The notes below the pieces were generated by a model that saw nothing but the letters and a program-made list of their open reading frames with translations, was not told the DNA's origin and made no database searches. A DNA stretch of 46,998 nucleotides from contig NZ_JACMYO010000051.1 of assembly GCF_020889685.1 (NCBI RefSeq), positions 1-46,998 of the forward strand, written 5' to 3'. The position numbers and the translations under genes were made by a program. The number at the start of each line of letters is the position of its first letter. Position 1 is the first letter of the stretch. Positions 15,697 to 24,525 of this stretch are shown piece after piece. The DNA comes from Bradyrhizobium oropedii. GTDB lineage: Bacteria; Pseudomonadota; Alphaproteobacteria; Rhizobiales; Xanthobacteraceae.

Positions 15697-17034
15697 TCAG
15701 GCCACGGGAGCGGCTTCAACCGTCTGTGCACCCTCGATCATGAGGCTCGAGATTGTACCAAATACGGAAATCCAGGCGGCGCGCATCTCGGGGCTGAATT
15801 CATCGCCGAGGAACTCCACCAGTGTCAGCAGCAGAGCGCTAGCGACCTTGTTGTAGTGGTTCATGGAAGCTCCATATCGGCAATGACGCTGTCCCAGCTC
15901 TCGCACGCCGCCTTTGATGTCCGCGATCCGGTTTAGTCCCTTGACCAGCGAGCTCAGCATCGACACCGATATGCGTTGCTGGGCAGCAAGGTCGTTCTTG
16001 AACAACGGACGCAGTTCCGGGTTGGCTTCAAACAAAATGGTGTAGAAGCGTTCGCCGAACGCGATCAGGCGGGGCGCGATCCGATGGAAGGACGATTGGA
16101 CGAGGTGAATCGGATCGGGGCTTATGAAGCCATCGCAGGCGTGCAGCAGGGCGGCTTCGGAAGTACCCTTGAGGCGAAGCCTGTTGGAGACGCCAAGACG
16201 AAGTGCGCCGGACAAATGGGTGACGACGCTGTCGCTTAGCAGGATTGGGGCATTGAGCTGCTTTGTCATGCGCTCGATCCGGCTGGCGACGTTCACGGTA
16301 TTGCCGATCACCGTGATCTGCCGCTTTCCCGGATGGCCAACATGGCCCAGGATCGCCGGGCCAAAATGTACGCCGATGCCGATACGCAATGAAATGTTGA
16401 GATCGCGCTCGAAGATCGGAGAGAGCCGCGTTGCGGCGTCTTGCATCCCGATCGCAGCGCGAACCGCATTGCGGCACGCGACCGCGGGTGCCTCGCCCCT
16501 GATCCCAAAAACTGCAAGCAAGCCGTCCCCGATATACTTGTCGATGAAGCCGTTGTTGTTCAGCACCACTTCGGCGGCCGCGGCGAAGTGGCCGTTCAGG
16601 AAGTAGACGACGTCGTAGGGCAGGCTGCGTTCGGTCTGGCTCGTGAAGTTGCGTATGTCGCAGAAGAGCACGGCGACATCCAGCTCTCGCTCCTCGGCTC
16701 CCGAACTCGCGCCTAACTCGTCGAGGTCGAGGACGACGACGTCCTGCGGGCTCTGCAACAGCCGGCGTGCAACGACGTTGCCATATATCCTGGTCTGACA
16801 GGCGAGACGCGTGAAGTCGTCCCAGCCGCGCTGTGCCGCGACTTGCTCCTCGAGTGGTGCGCGCGCCGAGACCTGCGAGAGACCGTCGAGAATCCGAACG
16901 CGGCAGGTCGTGCAGCGCGCCTGACCGCCGCACTGGTGGTGATGCGGAATGCGGTTTTCGATCGAGGCGTCGAGCAAGGTCTGACCACTGGATGCCTCGA
17001 TCGTAACTCCGTGAGGGTAGGTTATCCGATGCAC
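15697..17034 (-). CDS. Ferredoxin / class III adenylate cyclase / globin fusion
   Basis: 445-residue three-domain protein. (1) Residues 1-95: plant-type 2Fe-2S ferredoxin with Cys at 35, 41, 44 and 79. (2) About 118-300: class III nucleotide cyclase with metal Asp D126 (FCDIRNFT) and D170 (YIGDG), K166, adenine-type T241 in TVIGNTVNVASR, and transition-state N248 and R252, a complete set that predicts ATP as substrate. (3) About 310-435: globin fold with proximal His H384 in LGQRHCRYGASMNHY. The start is GTG 17034 with GGGAG 8 bases upstream. It begins 24 bases after the cydB stop, so it is the third gene of the cyd operon. Each domain is clear by motif; its signalling role as a redox and O2/NO-sensing cAMP producer is inferred. 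Confidence 0.92.
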   Translation of the reverse strand: MHRITYPHGVTIEASSGQTLLDASIENRIPHHHQCGGQARCTTCRVRILDGLSQVSARAPLEEQVAAQRGWDDFTRLACQTRIYGNVVARRLLQSPQDVVVLDLDELGASSGAEERELDVAVLFCDIRNFTSQTERSLPYDVVYFLNGHFAAAAEVVLNNNGFIDKYIGDGLLAVFGIRGEAPAVACRNAVRAAIGMQDAATRLSPIFERDLNISLRIGIGVHFGPAILGHVGHPGKRQITVIGNTVNVASRIERMTKQLNAPILLSDSVVTHLSGALRLGVSNRLRLKGTSEAALLHACDGFISPDPIHLVQSSFHRIAPRLIAFGERFYTILFEANPELRPLFKNDLAAQQRISVSMLSSLVKGLNRIADIKGGVRELGQRHCRYGASMNHYNKVASALLLTLVEFLGDEFSPEMRAAWISVFGTISSLMIEGAQTVEAAPVA

Positions 17035-17058
17035 GGTATCAGCTCCCGCAGATTCCCA

Positions 17059-18069
17059 TCACTGGTATCCGATGTCGGCTCGCACCTTTCCGCGGAACAC
17101 CCAGTAGGACCAGCCGGAATAGGTCAGGATGACGGGCAGCAGAAACAGCGTGCCTACCAGCAGGAAGGCCTGGGTGCGCGGCGAGGAGGCGGCATCCCAC
17201 AGCGTCAACTGATAGGGAACGATCATCGGATAAAGGCTGATCGCGATGCCGAGATAGGACAGCAGAAACAGCCCGATCGCGCCGAGGAAGGGCATTGCCT
17301 CGGCTCTGCCGCTGAGCGCGCGCCAGGTAACGAACCCGACCGCGGTCGTAAGCACCGGCACCGGTGCGAACAGCAACATGTTCGGCCAGTCGAACCAGCG
17401 GGCTGCGACCGTCGGGCTGATCATCGGCGTCCAGATGCAGACGATGCCGATCGCGGCAGCCACGCCCGCGAGACAGATCCGCCCATGGCGGCGCGCTGCG
17501 GCCTGGACGTCGCCTTCGGTTTTCAGGATCAGCCAGCCAGCGCCGAGCAGGCCGTAGCCGAACATCAGGGCAGCGCCGGTCAGGACGGAGAACGGGGTCA
17601 AGAATGCGAACGAGGTGCCGCCGAATTGCCCGTCAACGACGGAAAACCCCTGGATGAAAGCGCCTAGCACGAGCCCTTGGGCGAACGTTGCGATGGCCGA
17701 TCCATAGCAGAACGCGTGATCCCAGAACGTCTTGTTCTCGGCGTCACGGAAACGGAATTCGAACGCCAGACCGCGGAACACCAGCGCGAGCAGCATCACG
17801 AGGATGGGAAAGTAGACCGCGGGAATGATCACGGCGAATGCGACCGGAAACGCAGCCAGCAGGCCGATGCCGCCAAGCAGCAGCCAGGTTTCATTGCCGT
17901 CCCAGATCGGCGCGATGGAGTTCATGATGGTGTTTCGGGCACCGGTGTCGGGCGCCAGGCCATAGAGCATTCCGACGCCGAGGTCGAAGCCATCGAGCAG
18001 GACGTAGAAGAATACGGCCAATCCGAGTATGACGGTCCAGATCGGGACAAGATCGAGAACCTGGGTCAT
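17059..18069 (-). CDS. cydB: Cytochrome bd-type quinol oxidase subunit II
   Basis: 336-residue membrane protein (about nine helices). The start MTQVLDLVPIWTVILG and GMLYGLAPD, IAPIWDGNETWLLLGG are typical of subunit II. Start ATG 18069 overlaps the cydA stop (ATGA), with AAGGA about 8 bases upstream inside cydA; the open frame continues out to 18396 but that part is antisense-like noise. It stabilises the haem site in subunit I. No cydX-like small gene follows: the next gene is the ferredoxin-cyclase-globin fusion. Confidence 0.94.
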   Translation of the reverse strand: MTQVLDLVPIWTVILGLAVFFYVLLDGFDLGVGMLYGLAPDTGARNTIMNSIAPIWDGNETWLLLGGIGLLAAFPVAFAVIIPAVYFPILVMLLALVFRGLAFEFRFRDAENKTFWDHAFCYGSAIATFAQGLVLGAFIQGFSVVDGQFGGTSFAFLTPFSVLTGAALMFGYGLLGAGWLILKTEGDVQAAARRHGRICLAGVAAAIGIVCIWTPMISPTVAARWFDWPNMLLFAPVPVLTTAVGFVTWRALSGRAEAMPFLGAIGLFLLSYLGIAISLYPMIVPYQLTLWDAASSPRTQAFLLVGTLFLLPVILTYSGWSYWVFRGKVRADIGYQ

Positions 18070-19469
18070 AGCGTTTTTCCTTTCGCTACGGCGATTGCGG
18101 GCGCAAGAACGGGTCCGGCGGGACGCCCGGCCTCGACGGCGGCGTCTGCCTCGGGTGTCTCCATCGGGCCTCTGCGCACCAGCCGCAGCATGAGGATGAG
18201 GCCCCACGGATAGATCAGCAGATACACGGCCATGTAGCCCAGCAGCGACAGCGTCACGTCGAGACCCGTGAGCGACGGCGACACGGAGTGCGCGGTGCGC
18301 AAGAGCCCGTAGATCGTCCAGGGCTGGCGTCCGACTTCGGTGACGAACCAGCCGGCGATCACGGCGATAAAACCGAGCGGAATGCCGTACTGGCACAGCC
18401 GAAGGTAAAGCGGCGTGTCATAGAGCCGCCCGCGCCAACGCAGCCACGCGCCGGCCACGACCAGCAGGAACATCACGCCGGCACAGCCGACCATGGCACG
18501 GAATGCGAAGAACGGAATCGCGACCGGGGGACGCTGATCGGCCGGAAAGTCCTTCAAGCCCTTCACCTGGCCGTCGAGGTCATGCGTCAGGATCAGGCTG
18601 CCGAGCCATGGAATCTCGATCGCGTATTTGTTGCGCCCCTCCTTGTCATCGGGCACGGCGAAGAGCGTCAACGGCACGCGCCGCGCGGTATCCCAGCGCG
18701 CCTCGATCGCCGCGAGCTTTGCCGGCTGATGGTCGCGCGTATTGAGGCCGTGCAAGTCGCCGACGACGATCTGCAGCGGCACCAGCACGGTCAACATCCA
18801 CAGTGCCATCGATAGCATGGTGCGCGACTCCGCCACCGAACGGCCGCGGCGGAGCAGGTAGGCGCCGACGCCGAGCACCACGAAGCCGGTGGTCGTGAAG
18901 AAGGCGATGACGGTGTGGGCCAGCCGGTAGGGGAACGACGGATTGAAGATCACCTCGATCCAGTCCTTCGGATAGAACTGGCCGTTGATGATCTCGTAGC
19001 CCGCCGGCGTCTGCATCCAGCTGTTGGCGGACAGGATCCAGAACGACGAGAACAGCGTTCCCAGCGCCACCATGACGGCCGCCACGAAGTGCGCCCAGGG
19101 CGGGACCAGCTTGCGGCCGAACAGCAGCACGCCGAGGAATGCCGCTTCAAGGAAGAAGGCCGTCAAGCCCTCATAGGCGAACAGGGGGGACAGCACATTG
19201 GCGCCGGCTGAGGCGAACCGACTCCAATTGGTGCCGAACTGGAATGGCATGATGATGCCAGTCACCACGCCCATGCCGAAGGCGATCGCGAAAATCTTGA
19301 TCCAGAAGGTCGAGATGCGGACGTAGACCTCGTGCCCGGTCTTCAGCGCCAGGCCTTCCACGACGGCGATGAAGGAGGCAGCGCCCACGGTAAAGGCCGG
19401 CAATAGGATGTGCCAGCCGATCACCCAGGCAAACTGAATACGCGATAGCAGCACAGGGTCAAAGGACAT
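18066..19469 (-). CDS. cydA: Cytochrome bd-type quinol oxidase subunit I (CIO type)
   Basis: 467-residue quinol oxidase subunit that reduces O2 directly from quinol without pumping protons. The start MSFDPVLLSRIQFAWVIGWH carries the haem ligand H20; ATG 19469 has GAGG 6 bases upstream. Further hallmarks are NWSRFASAGANVLSPLFAYEG, the quinol-loop motif HGLNTRDHQPAKLAAIEARWD and a short Q loop (total length below 480), which places it with the cyanide-insensitive (CIO) rather than the long-loop E. coli type. First gene of the operon cydA-cydB-cyclase. No cydDC assembly transporter is in the window. Confidence 0.95.
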   Translation of the reverse strand: MSFDPVLLSRIQFAWVIGWHILLPAFTVGAASFIAVVEGLALKTGHEVYVRISTFWIKIFAIAFGMGVVTGIIMPFQFGTNWSRFASAGANVLSPLFAYEGLTAFFLEAAFLGVLLFGRKLVPPWAHFVAAVMVALGTLFSSFWILSANSWMQTPAGYEIINGQFYPKDWIEVIFNPSFPYRLAHTVIAFFTTTGFVVLGVGAYLLRRGRSVAESRTMLSMALWMLTVLVPLQIVVGDLHGLNTRDHQPAKLAAIEARWDTARRVPLTLFAVPDDKEGRNKYAIEIPWLGSLILTHDLDGQVKGLKDFPADQRPPVAIPFFAFRAMVGCAGVMFLLVVAGAWLRWRGRLYDTPLYLRLCQYGIPLGFIAVIAGWFVTEVGRQPWTIYGLLRTAHSVSPSLTGLDVTLSLLGYMAVYLLIYPWGLILMLRLVRRGPMETPEADAAVEAGRPAGPVLAPAIAVAKGKTL

Positions 19470-19795
19470 CGCGGACCTCGCATGATCTGGTGGCAGACGC
19501 CGGTGAGGCTTGCTCTTCCGGGGCAGCTTTCGACTGTTGCTGCCTGATATGCCGATCCGGGCGATGGAGTGCGTGCATCGGTTTGACCGCAGCGGGACGT
19601 TCTTGCCGCGTAGTGTCTGACCCGCAGCCAGTTCCTCAAGCACGCCCCAACCTCGGCGGAACCGAGAACCGGTTCGAACGCGGCAAGAGCGTTCTAGGCT
19701 TGGCAACCCCGTTCAAGCGCGGAGGGGCAAGCCGAAGTATCTCGTCTCGGACAATGGGCAGACGGCCTCAGCAGGAAAGATCGTCAGGGACGCCG
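19470..19795. promoter_or_regulatory. Divergent control region between cydA and ndh
   Basis: 326 bases separating two divergent respiratory operons. Open frames run through from both sides, but none has its own start or protein-like content. I looked for TTG-N8-CAA FixK/FNR boxes and found none; the closest feature is CTTGGCAACCCCGTTCAAG (19697-19715), whose half-sites are three bases too far apart. Ribosome sites for both genes are at the edges. Shared regulation of bd oxidase and NDH-2 is likely from the layout. Confidence 0.45.
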
Positions 19796-21151
19796 ATGAG
19801 CACCGTTTTGACCGAGAATCTTTCGCAAGCGAAGAGCACGCCGGACGCCGAGCTGCAATCGAGGCGCAAGCGCATCGTGATCGTCGGCGGCGGATTTGCC
19901 GGGATCGCCGCCGCGCGTGCACTGAGGAAGGTCGATGCCGAGGTGATTCTGATCGATCGGCGCAACCATCATATCTTCCAGCCGCTGCTGTACCAGGTCG
20001 CGACTGCGGTCCTGGCCCCGTCGGAAATCGCGACGCCGATCCGCCAGCTCGAAGCCAAGCAGAAGAACCTCAGCGTGGTGCTGGCCGAGGTCACCGGCAT
20101 CAGCTTGAGTGGGCGCACGGTCGAGGCGATCCATCCAGGCCTTGGTCTTCGCAAGCTTGGATTCGATTACCTCGTCGTCGCAGCGGGGATGCGCCCGAGC
20201 TATTTCGGGCACGACGAGTTCGCGCTGTACGCGCCGGGCCTCAAGAGCCTCAACGAGGCCGAGACGATCCGCACCAAGATCCTCAGCGCCTTCGAATTGG
20301 CTGAAGCGACAGAAGACGACGCCGAACGGGCTCGCCAGATGACGTTCGTGCTGGTCGGGGCGGGCCCGACCGGCGTCGAGCTGGCGGCGTCGATCGCCCA
20401 CATGGTCTCGATTACGCTGCGCGACAATTTTCGCAGCATTGATCCGGCGCGAAGCCGGATCGTCCTGGTCGATGGCGGCAATCGTATCCTGCCGACGTTC
20501 GCCGAATCCCTGTCCGGGAAGGTCGAGCGGCGGCTCGCGCGGCTCGGGGTCGAGGTAAGGACCGGCCTGAAAGTCGAGAAGGTCGACGAGCAGGGCGTTG
20601 TTGCCGGCGGCGAGCGCATCGCCAGCGCCACCGTGCTGTGGACCGCTGGAGTGGCGGCGTCACCGGTCGTGAAAATGCTCGGTACCAAGACCGATCGGGC
20701 GGGACGCGCGCTGGTCGGTCCCTACATGGAAATCGGAGAAGCTGGCGATGTGTTCGTGGCCGGTGATGCGACATCAATGACACAGGACGACCACCCGGTG
20801 CCGGGTGTCGCGCAGGCGGCGATCCAGCAGGGTGGGTTCGTCGGCCGGCTGATCGCCAATCGCGTCACGGGACGCAAGGACGGCCGCCCGTTCCGTTACC
20901 GCAGCAAGGGCAACATGGCGGTTGTCGGCAAGAATTTCGCGATCCTGGAGGCCGGCCATTTGCGCACCAGCGGCTTTGCGACCTGGGTCGTGTGGGCCGT
21001 TCTCCACGTGCTCGCATTACCCCAGCTTCAGAACCGCTTCAGGGTCCAGACGCAATGGCTGTGGTCGTATCTGACCGGCCAACGCAGTTCGCGGCTGATC
21101 ACGGAAGCGCCCCGTCCCATCGACCCCGGCAAGCAGAAATCCGCACCATGA
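19796..21151 (+). CDS. ndh: Type II NADH:quinone oxidoreductase
   Basis: 451-residue flavoprotein that oxidises NADH and reduces quinone without proton pumping. The FAD-binding site is VGGGFAGIAAARAL (31 on), and the NADH site is VLVGAGPTGVELAASIA (near 185). Other family motifs are NHHIFQPLLYQVATA, TVLWTAGVAASP and the FAD motif DVFVAGDAT. The C-terminal amphipathic/hydrophobic part (GFATWVVWAVLHVLAL) anchors it to the membrane. ATG 19796 follows AGGGA. It is divergent from cydAB and overlaps the HlyD gene by ATGA, so it leads a five-gene operon. NDH-2 with a bd oxidase makes an uncoupled, fast electron path. Confidence 0.93.
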   Translation: MSTVLTENLSQAKSTPDAELQSRRKRIVIVGGGFAGIAAARALRKVDAEVILIDRRNHHIFQPLLYQVATAVLAPSEIATPIRQLEAKQKNLSVVLAEVTGISLSGRTVEAIHPGLGLRKLGFDYLVVAAGMRPSYFGHDEFALYAPGLKSLNEAETIRTKILSAFELAEATEDDAERARQMTFVLVGAGPTGVELAASIAHMVSITLRDNFRSIDPARSRIVLVDGGNRILPTFAESLSGKVERRLARLGVEVRTGLKVEKVDEQGVVAGGERIASATVLWTAGVAASPVVKMLGTKTDRAGRALVGPYMEIGEAGDVFVAGDATSMTQDDHPVPGVAQAAIQQGGFVGRLIANRVTGRKDGRPFRYRSKGNMAVVGKNFAILEAGHLRTSGFATWVVWAVLHVLALPQLQNRFRVQTQWLWSYLTGQRSSRLITEAPRPIDPGKQKSAP

Positions 21152-22146
21152 GCGCCTCATCCGCAGCCTTGAAAACTGTCCGCTGGATCGTCCTGGCCGG
21201 GGCCGTGCTTGGACTCGGCACTTTCCTGTGGTTTGCGACCCGACCGCCGCCGCTGACTGTCCAGGGCGAGGTCACCGCCAACCGGGTAGATGTCAGTCCC
21301 CGTGTCAACGGGCGGGTGGCAGAACTGCGCTTTGACGTCGGCGACACGGTCGATCGAGGCGTGCTGCTTGCGCAACTCGACAGCCCCCAGCTCAAGGCGG
21401 CCCTCATAGCCGCGCACGCCCAACTCGCGGTCGCCAGGGCCGATTTCGATCGGGTCTACAGCACGCGCCCGGAAAATATCGCCGCCCACAAGGCTGACCT
21501 CGCAGCGGCCGACGCCGACGTCGTTCTCGCCAAGGAGGTATTTGACCGGCAGACGAGCCTGATCAGTTCGGGTTCAACCCCGCAGCAGCGCGTCGATGAG
21601 GCTACACGCAATCTGGAGACAGCAACGCGCAAGCGCGAGGCCGCGAAAGCCGCGCTTGATCTCACCATCAAGGGCGCGAGTGACGAGGAGAAGGCGCTGG
21701 CGGGCGCGCAGGTCAAGCAGGCCGAAGCCAACCTGAACCAGCGCGAGGTCGATGTCGCCGAACTTGCGCTGCATTCCCCGACCTCGGGGCAGATCACGAG
21801 CCGCGTCGCCGAACTCGGTGAGAATTTCAGCGCCGGCGCGCCGGTGTTCTCGCTGATCGACATGGGCGATCTCTGGTTCACCTTTAATCTCCGCGAGGAC
21901 CTGCTCGCCGGGTTGAAGGTCGATGACAAGTTCGACGTGACTGTGCCGGCCCTGAAATCGCAGGTCATTCCCGTGCGCGTTACGATGATCAACGTTCAGG
22001 GGCAGTACGCGACCTGGCGGGCCACGCGCGCAACCGGCGACTTCGACCTGCGGACATTCGAGGTGCGCGCGAAGCCGTTGCAGCCGGTCGACGGGCTGCG
22101 GCCCGGCATGAGCGCCATCGCGGCCTGGTCGGCACGGGGCCGCTGA
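21148..22146 (+). CDS. HlyD/EmrA-family membrane fusion protein
   Basis: 332-residue periplasmic adaptor. One N-terminal transmembrane helix (about 11-29) is followed by a lipoyl-like domain (VDVSPRVNGRVAELRFDVGDTV), a long alpha-helical hairpin (about 75-205, Ala/Glu/Lys rich) and the second lipoyl half (LHSPTSGQITSRVAELGENF). The start overlaps the ndh stop (ATGA). It is followed at once by two ABC-2 permeases, an arrangement like E. coli yhiI-rbbA-yhhJ or ybhG-ybhFSR. It probably links an inner-membrane exporter to the outer membrane. The transported substrate is unknown. Confidence 0.9.
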   Translation: MSASSAALKTVRWIVLAGAVLGLGTFLWFATRPPPLTVQGEVTANRVDVSPRVNGRVAELRFDVGDTVDRGVLLAQLDSPQLKAALIAAHAQLAVARADFDRVYSTRPENIAAHKADLAAADADVVLAKEVFDRQTSLISSGSTPQQRVDEATRNLETATRKREAAKAALDLTIKGASDEEKALAGAQVKQAEANLNQREVDVAELALHSPTSGQITSRVAELGENFSAGAPVFSLIDMGDLWFTFNLREDLLAGLKVDDKFDVTVPALKSQVIPVRVTMINVQGQYATWRATRATGDFDLRTFEVRAKPLQPVDGLRPGMSAIAAWSARGR

Positions 22147-22147
22147 C

Positions 22148-23335
22148 ATGCAGCGCCGAGACCGCGAGCGTCCGGGCTTCTCGCTGGTGTTTTGGCGCGA
22201 ACTGGCCTGGCTGCGGCGGCGCCCGCTCCTATTGATGCTCACTGCCGTGATCCCGCTCGGCTTGATGCTGTTGCTGACGGCGATCCTGAGCGCCGGGCTC
22301 GCAACACGGTTGCCGATTGCCGTGCTCGACCTGGATGGTTCGGAACTCTCGCGTTCCGTCATCCGCGCCGTCGACGCCACGCCGGATACCGCAGCCGTGC
22401 TGCACGTGGCGGAATTATCGGAAGGGCGGCATCTCATCGTCGCACGTAAGATCCGCGGTCTGTTGATGCTGCCGCGGAACCTCGAGCGCGACGTGTTTGC
22501 CGGGCGCCGACCGGAGGTCGTGTTCTTCTACAACACCCAGACGTTCACGGTCGGAAACCTCGTGCTGCGCGGCGCGAATGCCGCAATCCCGACCGTTGCC
22601 GCCGGCATCCGGATCTCGCTGCGAACCGCGGAAGGGCAGCCGGTGGAGGAGGCGCAGGCCGCGATCACGCCGATCCCGCTGCAAACCCACGCGCTGTTCA
22701 ATTCGACCTTGAACTACGTCCACTTCCTGCTTGCGGCGTTGTTGCCGGCGGTGCTGCAGACCCTCGTGGTGACGACCATGGCCTATGCCGTCGGCCTCGA
22801 CGTCGAGACCCGTCATCGCTTCGCGGTACTGCGTCGATTGGGTGGTGGGCTTGTGCCGGCGATGTTCGGCAAGATGCTTCCATACACGATCCTGTTCCTG
22901 TCGATGCTCGGGATCGCGGACGCGGTGCTGTTCCGCTTTCTCGAGCTGCCATTGCGGGGCGATCCGTCACTGCTCGTGTTCGCCGGCGTCCTCTTCGTGC
23001 TGGCCTGCCAGTTCATCGGGGCACTGCTCGCGCTGTTGCTTCGGCAGGTAGCTGTCGCGGTCAGCATTGCCACGCTGCTGACGGCGCCGGCGTTCGGATT
23101 TATGGGCATCGGCTTTCCCCGGCTTGGCATGAACCAATTCGCCTATGGCTATGGCGAATTGCTGCCGGGCACCTGGTACCTGATGGCCCGGATCGACCAG
23201 ACCATCCGGGGAACGCCGCTCGATCTGTCCTGGAAGCCGATACTGGTGCTGGTCGGCTTCGTGATCGTGCTCATCAGCTTCACCGCACTCAGGATCTGGA
23301 AGATGCGGGGCTCCAGCGAGGGCCGCGCACCATGA
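22148..23335 (+). CDS. ABC-2 type permease (first of pair)
   Basis: 395-residue membrane protein with the ABC-2 layout: an N-terminal helix (about 25-48), a large external domain with the IAVLDLDGSELSRSVIRAVDATPD strand-helix pattern (first part LPIAVLDLDGSELSRSVI), then five helices from about 190 to the end. It begins one base after the HlyD stop. No Walker or ABC signature motifs occur here or anywhere in the operon, so the ATPase must be encoded elsewhere, or was lost. By position it corresponds to the permease half of RbbA-like exporters. Confidence 0.88.
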   Translation: MQRRDRERPGFSLVFWRELAWLRRRPLLLMLTAVIPLGLMLLLTAILSAGLATRLPIAVLDLDGSELSRSVIRAVDATPDTAAVLHVAELSEGRHLIVARKIRGLLMLPRNLERDVFAGRRPEVVFFYNTQTFTVGNLVLRGANAAIPTVAAGIRISLRTAEGQPVEEAQAAITPIPLQTHALFNSTLNYVHFLLAALLPAVLQTLVVTTMAYAVGLDVETRHRFAVLRRLGGGLVPAMFGKMLPYTILFLSMLGIADAVLFRFLELPLRGDPSLLVFAGVLFVLACQFIGALLALLLRQVAVAVSIATLLTAPAFGFMGIGFPRLGMNQFAYGYGELLPGTWYLMARIDQTIRGTPLDLSWKPILVLVGFVIVLISFTALRIWKMRGSSEGRAP

Positions 23336-24525
23336 CGATGGTCCTTGCTGTCTTTCGAAACGAGATCGGCCGGCTGTTCTCACTGCGGCCGGTGGTCTCG
23401 GTCGTGGTGGTCGCGGCGGCCGTCTACGCCGTGTTCTATCCGCAGCCCTATCTGAATGAAGCTCTGCGCAAGGTTCCGATCGCGGTCGTGGACCAGGATC
23501 GCACCCAGACCAGCCGCGAGCTGGCCCGGCTCGTCGATGCGACGCCGGACGTCGCAGTCGCCCAGGTGCTGCCGGATGTGCCGACCGCACAGCGCGAAGT
23601 CTATGCGCGATCGATCTTCGGCATTTTGCTGATCCCCCGGCATTTTGAACGCGACCTGATGCACGGCCGTACATCCCCGATCGCGCTGTATGCCGATGCC
23701 AGCTACTTCCTGATGTATCAGCGCATGAACGGTGCGGTGACGGCAGTGTCGCGTACGCTGGGGACGAGTTTCGAGGTTTCGCGTCTGGTCGGGCTCGGCG
23801 TCGATCTCCCCGTTGCCGAGGCGGCCACCGATCCGATGCCATTCATCCCGGTGCCGCTGTTCAACCCGCAGGGCGGTTACGCCACCTACATCCTGCCAGC
23901 CGCCCTCGTCCTGATCCTGCAGCAGACGTTGCTGATCGGGGTCGGGCTGCTCGGGACCTTGCCGGGTGGAGCGGCGATCGCCGTTGGCACGTCGCGGCGG
24001 CGCTTCGGCGATCTGGCCTACGAGTCGATCGCAACCGTTGCCGGCAAGCTTCTCGCATACCTGGCGGTGGAAGCTTTGATCGTCGCGACATACCTGATCG
24101 GCTTGCCATATCTCTACGGCATTCCGCGCCTTGGTTCGGTCGCGACCATCCTCGCATTTGCGTTGCCCTTCACGCTTGCGGTCGGCGCGCTGGGCTTGTT
24201 GGTCGCGGCCGCTCTCCGCAAGCCGCTCGCCATTCAACTCGTGTTCGCGGCAATCGGGCTGCCGTTTTTCTTCCTCGCCGGCTTCGCCTGGCCGGCCGAA
24301 GCCATGCCCTTGGCGGTGAGGTGGGTCGCGAAGCTCCTTCCGAGCACGCTCGCGATCGACGGCCTCGTCGACGTTGCTCAGCTCGGCGCGAGCCTGTCCG
24401 ACGTACGCGGCGAGTTCCTGGGACTGTGGCTGCTCGTGGCAGTCTATGCCGGCATTGCAGTTGTCGTCGAGTTCAACAACCGGCGTCGTGCGTCAACACC
24501 TGCTCTAGTTCGGGGAGCTTCATAA
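23332..24525 (+). CDS. ABC-2 type permease (second of pair)
   Basis: 397-residue paralogue of the preceding gene, with the same layout: an N-terminal helix, an external domain (VPIAVVDQDRTQTSRELARLVDATPD in two motifs, VPIAVVDQDR and LARLVDATPD), then C-terminal helices including GLPFFFLAGFAWPAEAMP, typical of the YhhJ/YbhR group. The start overlaps the previous stop (ATGA 23332-23335). The two permeases probably form a heterodimer. Function is export of an unknown compound, with the ATPase missing from the locus. Confidence 0.88.
   Translation: MTMVLAVFRNEIGRLFSLRPVVSVVVVAAAVYAVFYPQPYLNEALRKVPIAVVDQDRTQTSRELARLVDATPDVAVAQVLPDVPTAQREVYARSIFGILLIPRHFERDLMHGRTSPIALYADASYFLMYQRMNGAVTAVSRTLGTSFEVSRLVGLGVDLPVAEAATDPMPFIPVPLFNPQGGYATYILPAALVLILQQTLLIGVGLLGTLPGGAAIAVGTSRRRFGDLAYESIATVAGKLLAYLAVEALIVATYLIGLPYLYGIPRLGSVATILAFALPFTLAVGALGLLVAAALRKPLAIQLVFAAIGLPFFFLAGFAWPAEAMPLAVRWVAKLLPSTLAIDGLVDVAQLGASLSDVRGEFLGLWLLVAVYAGIAVVVEFNNRRRASTPALVRGAS

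Noticed and set aside
19697..19715. CTTGGCAACCCCGTTCAAG as a FixK-type box between cydA and ndh
   Set aside because: The half-sites are three bases too far apart.
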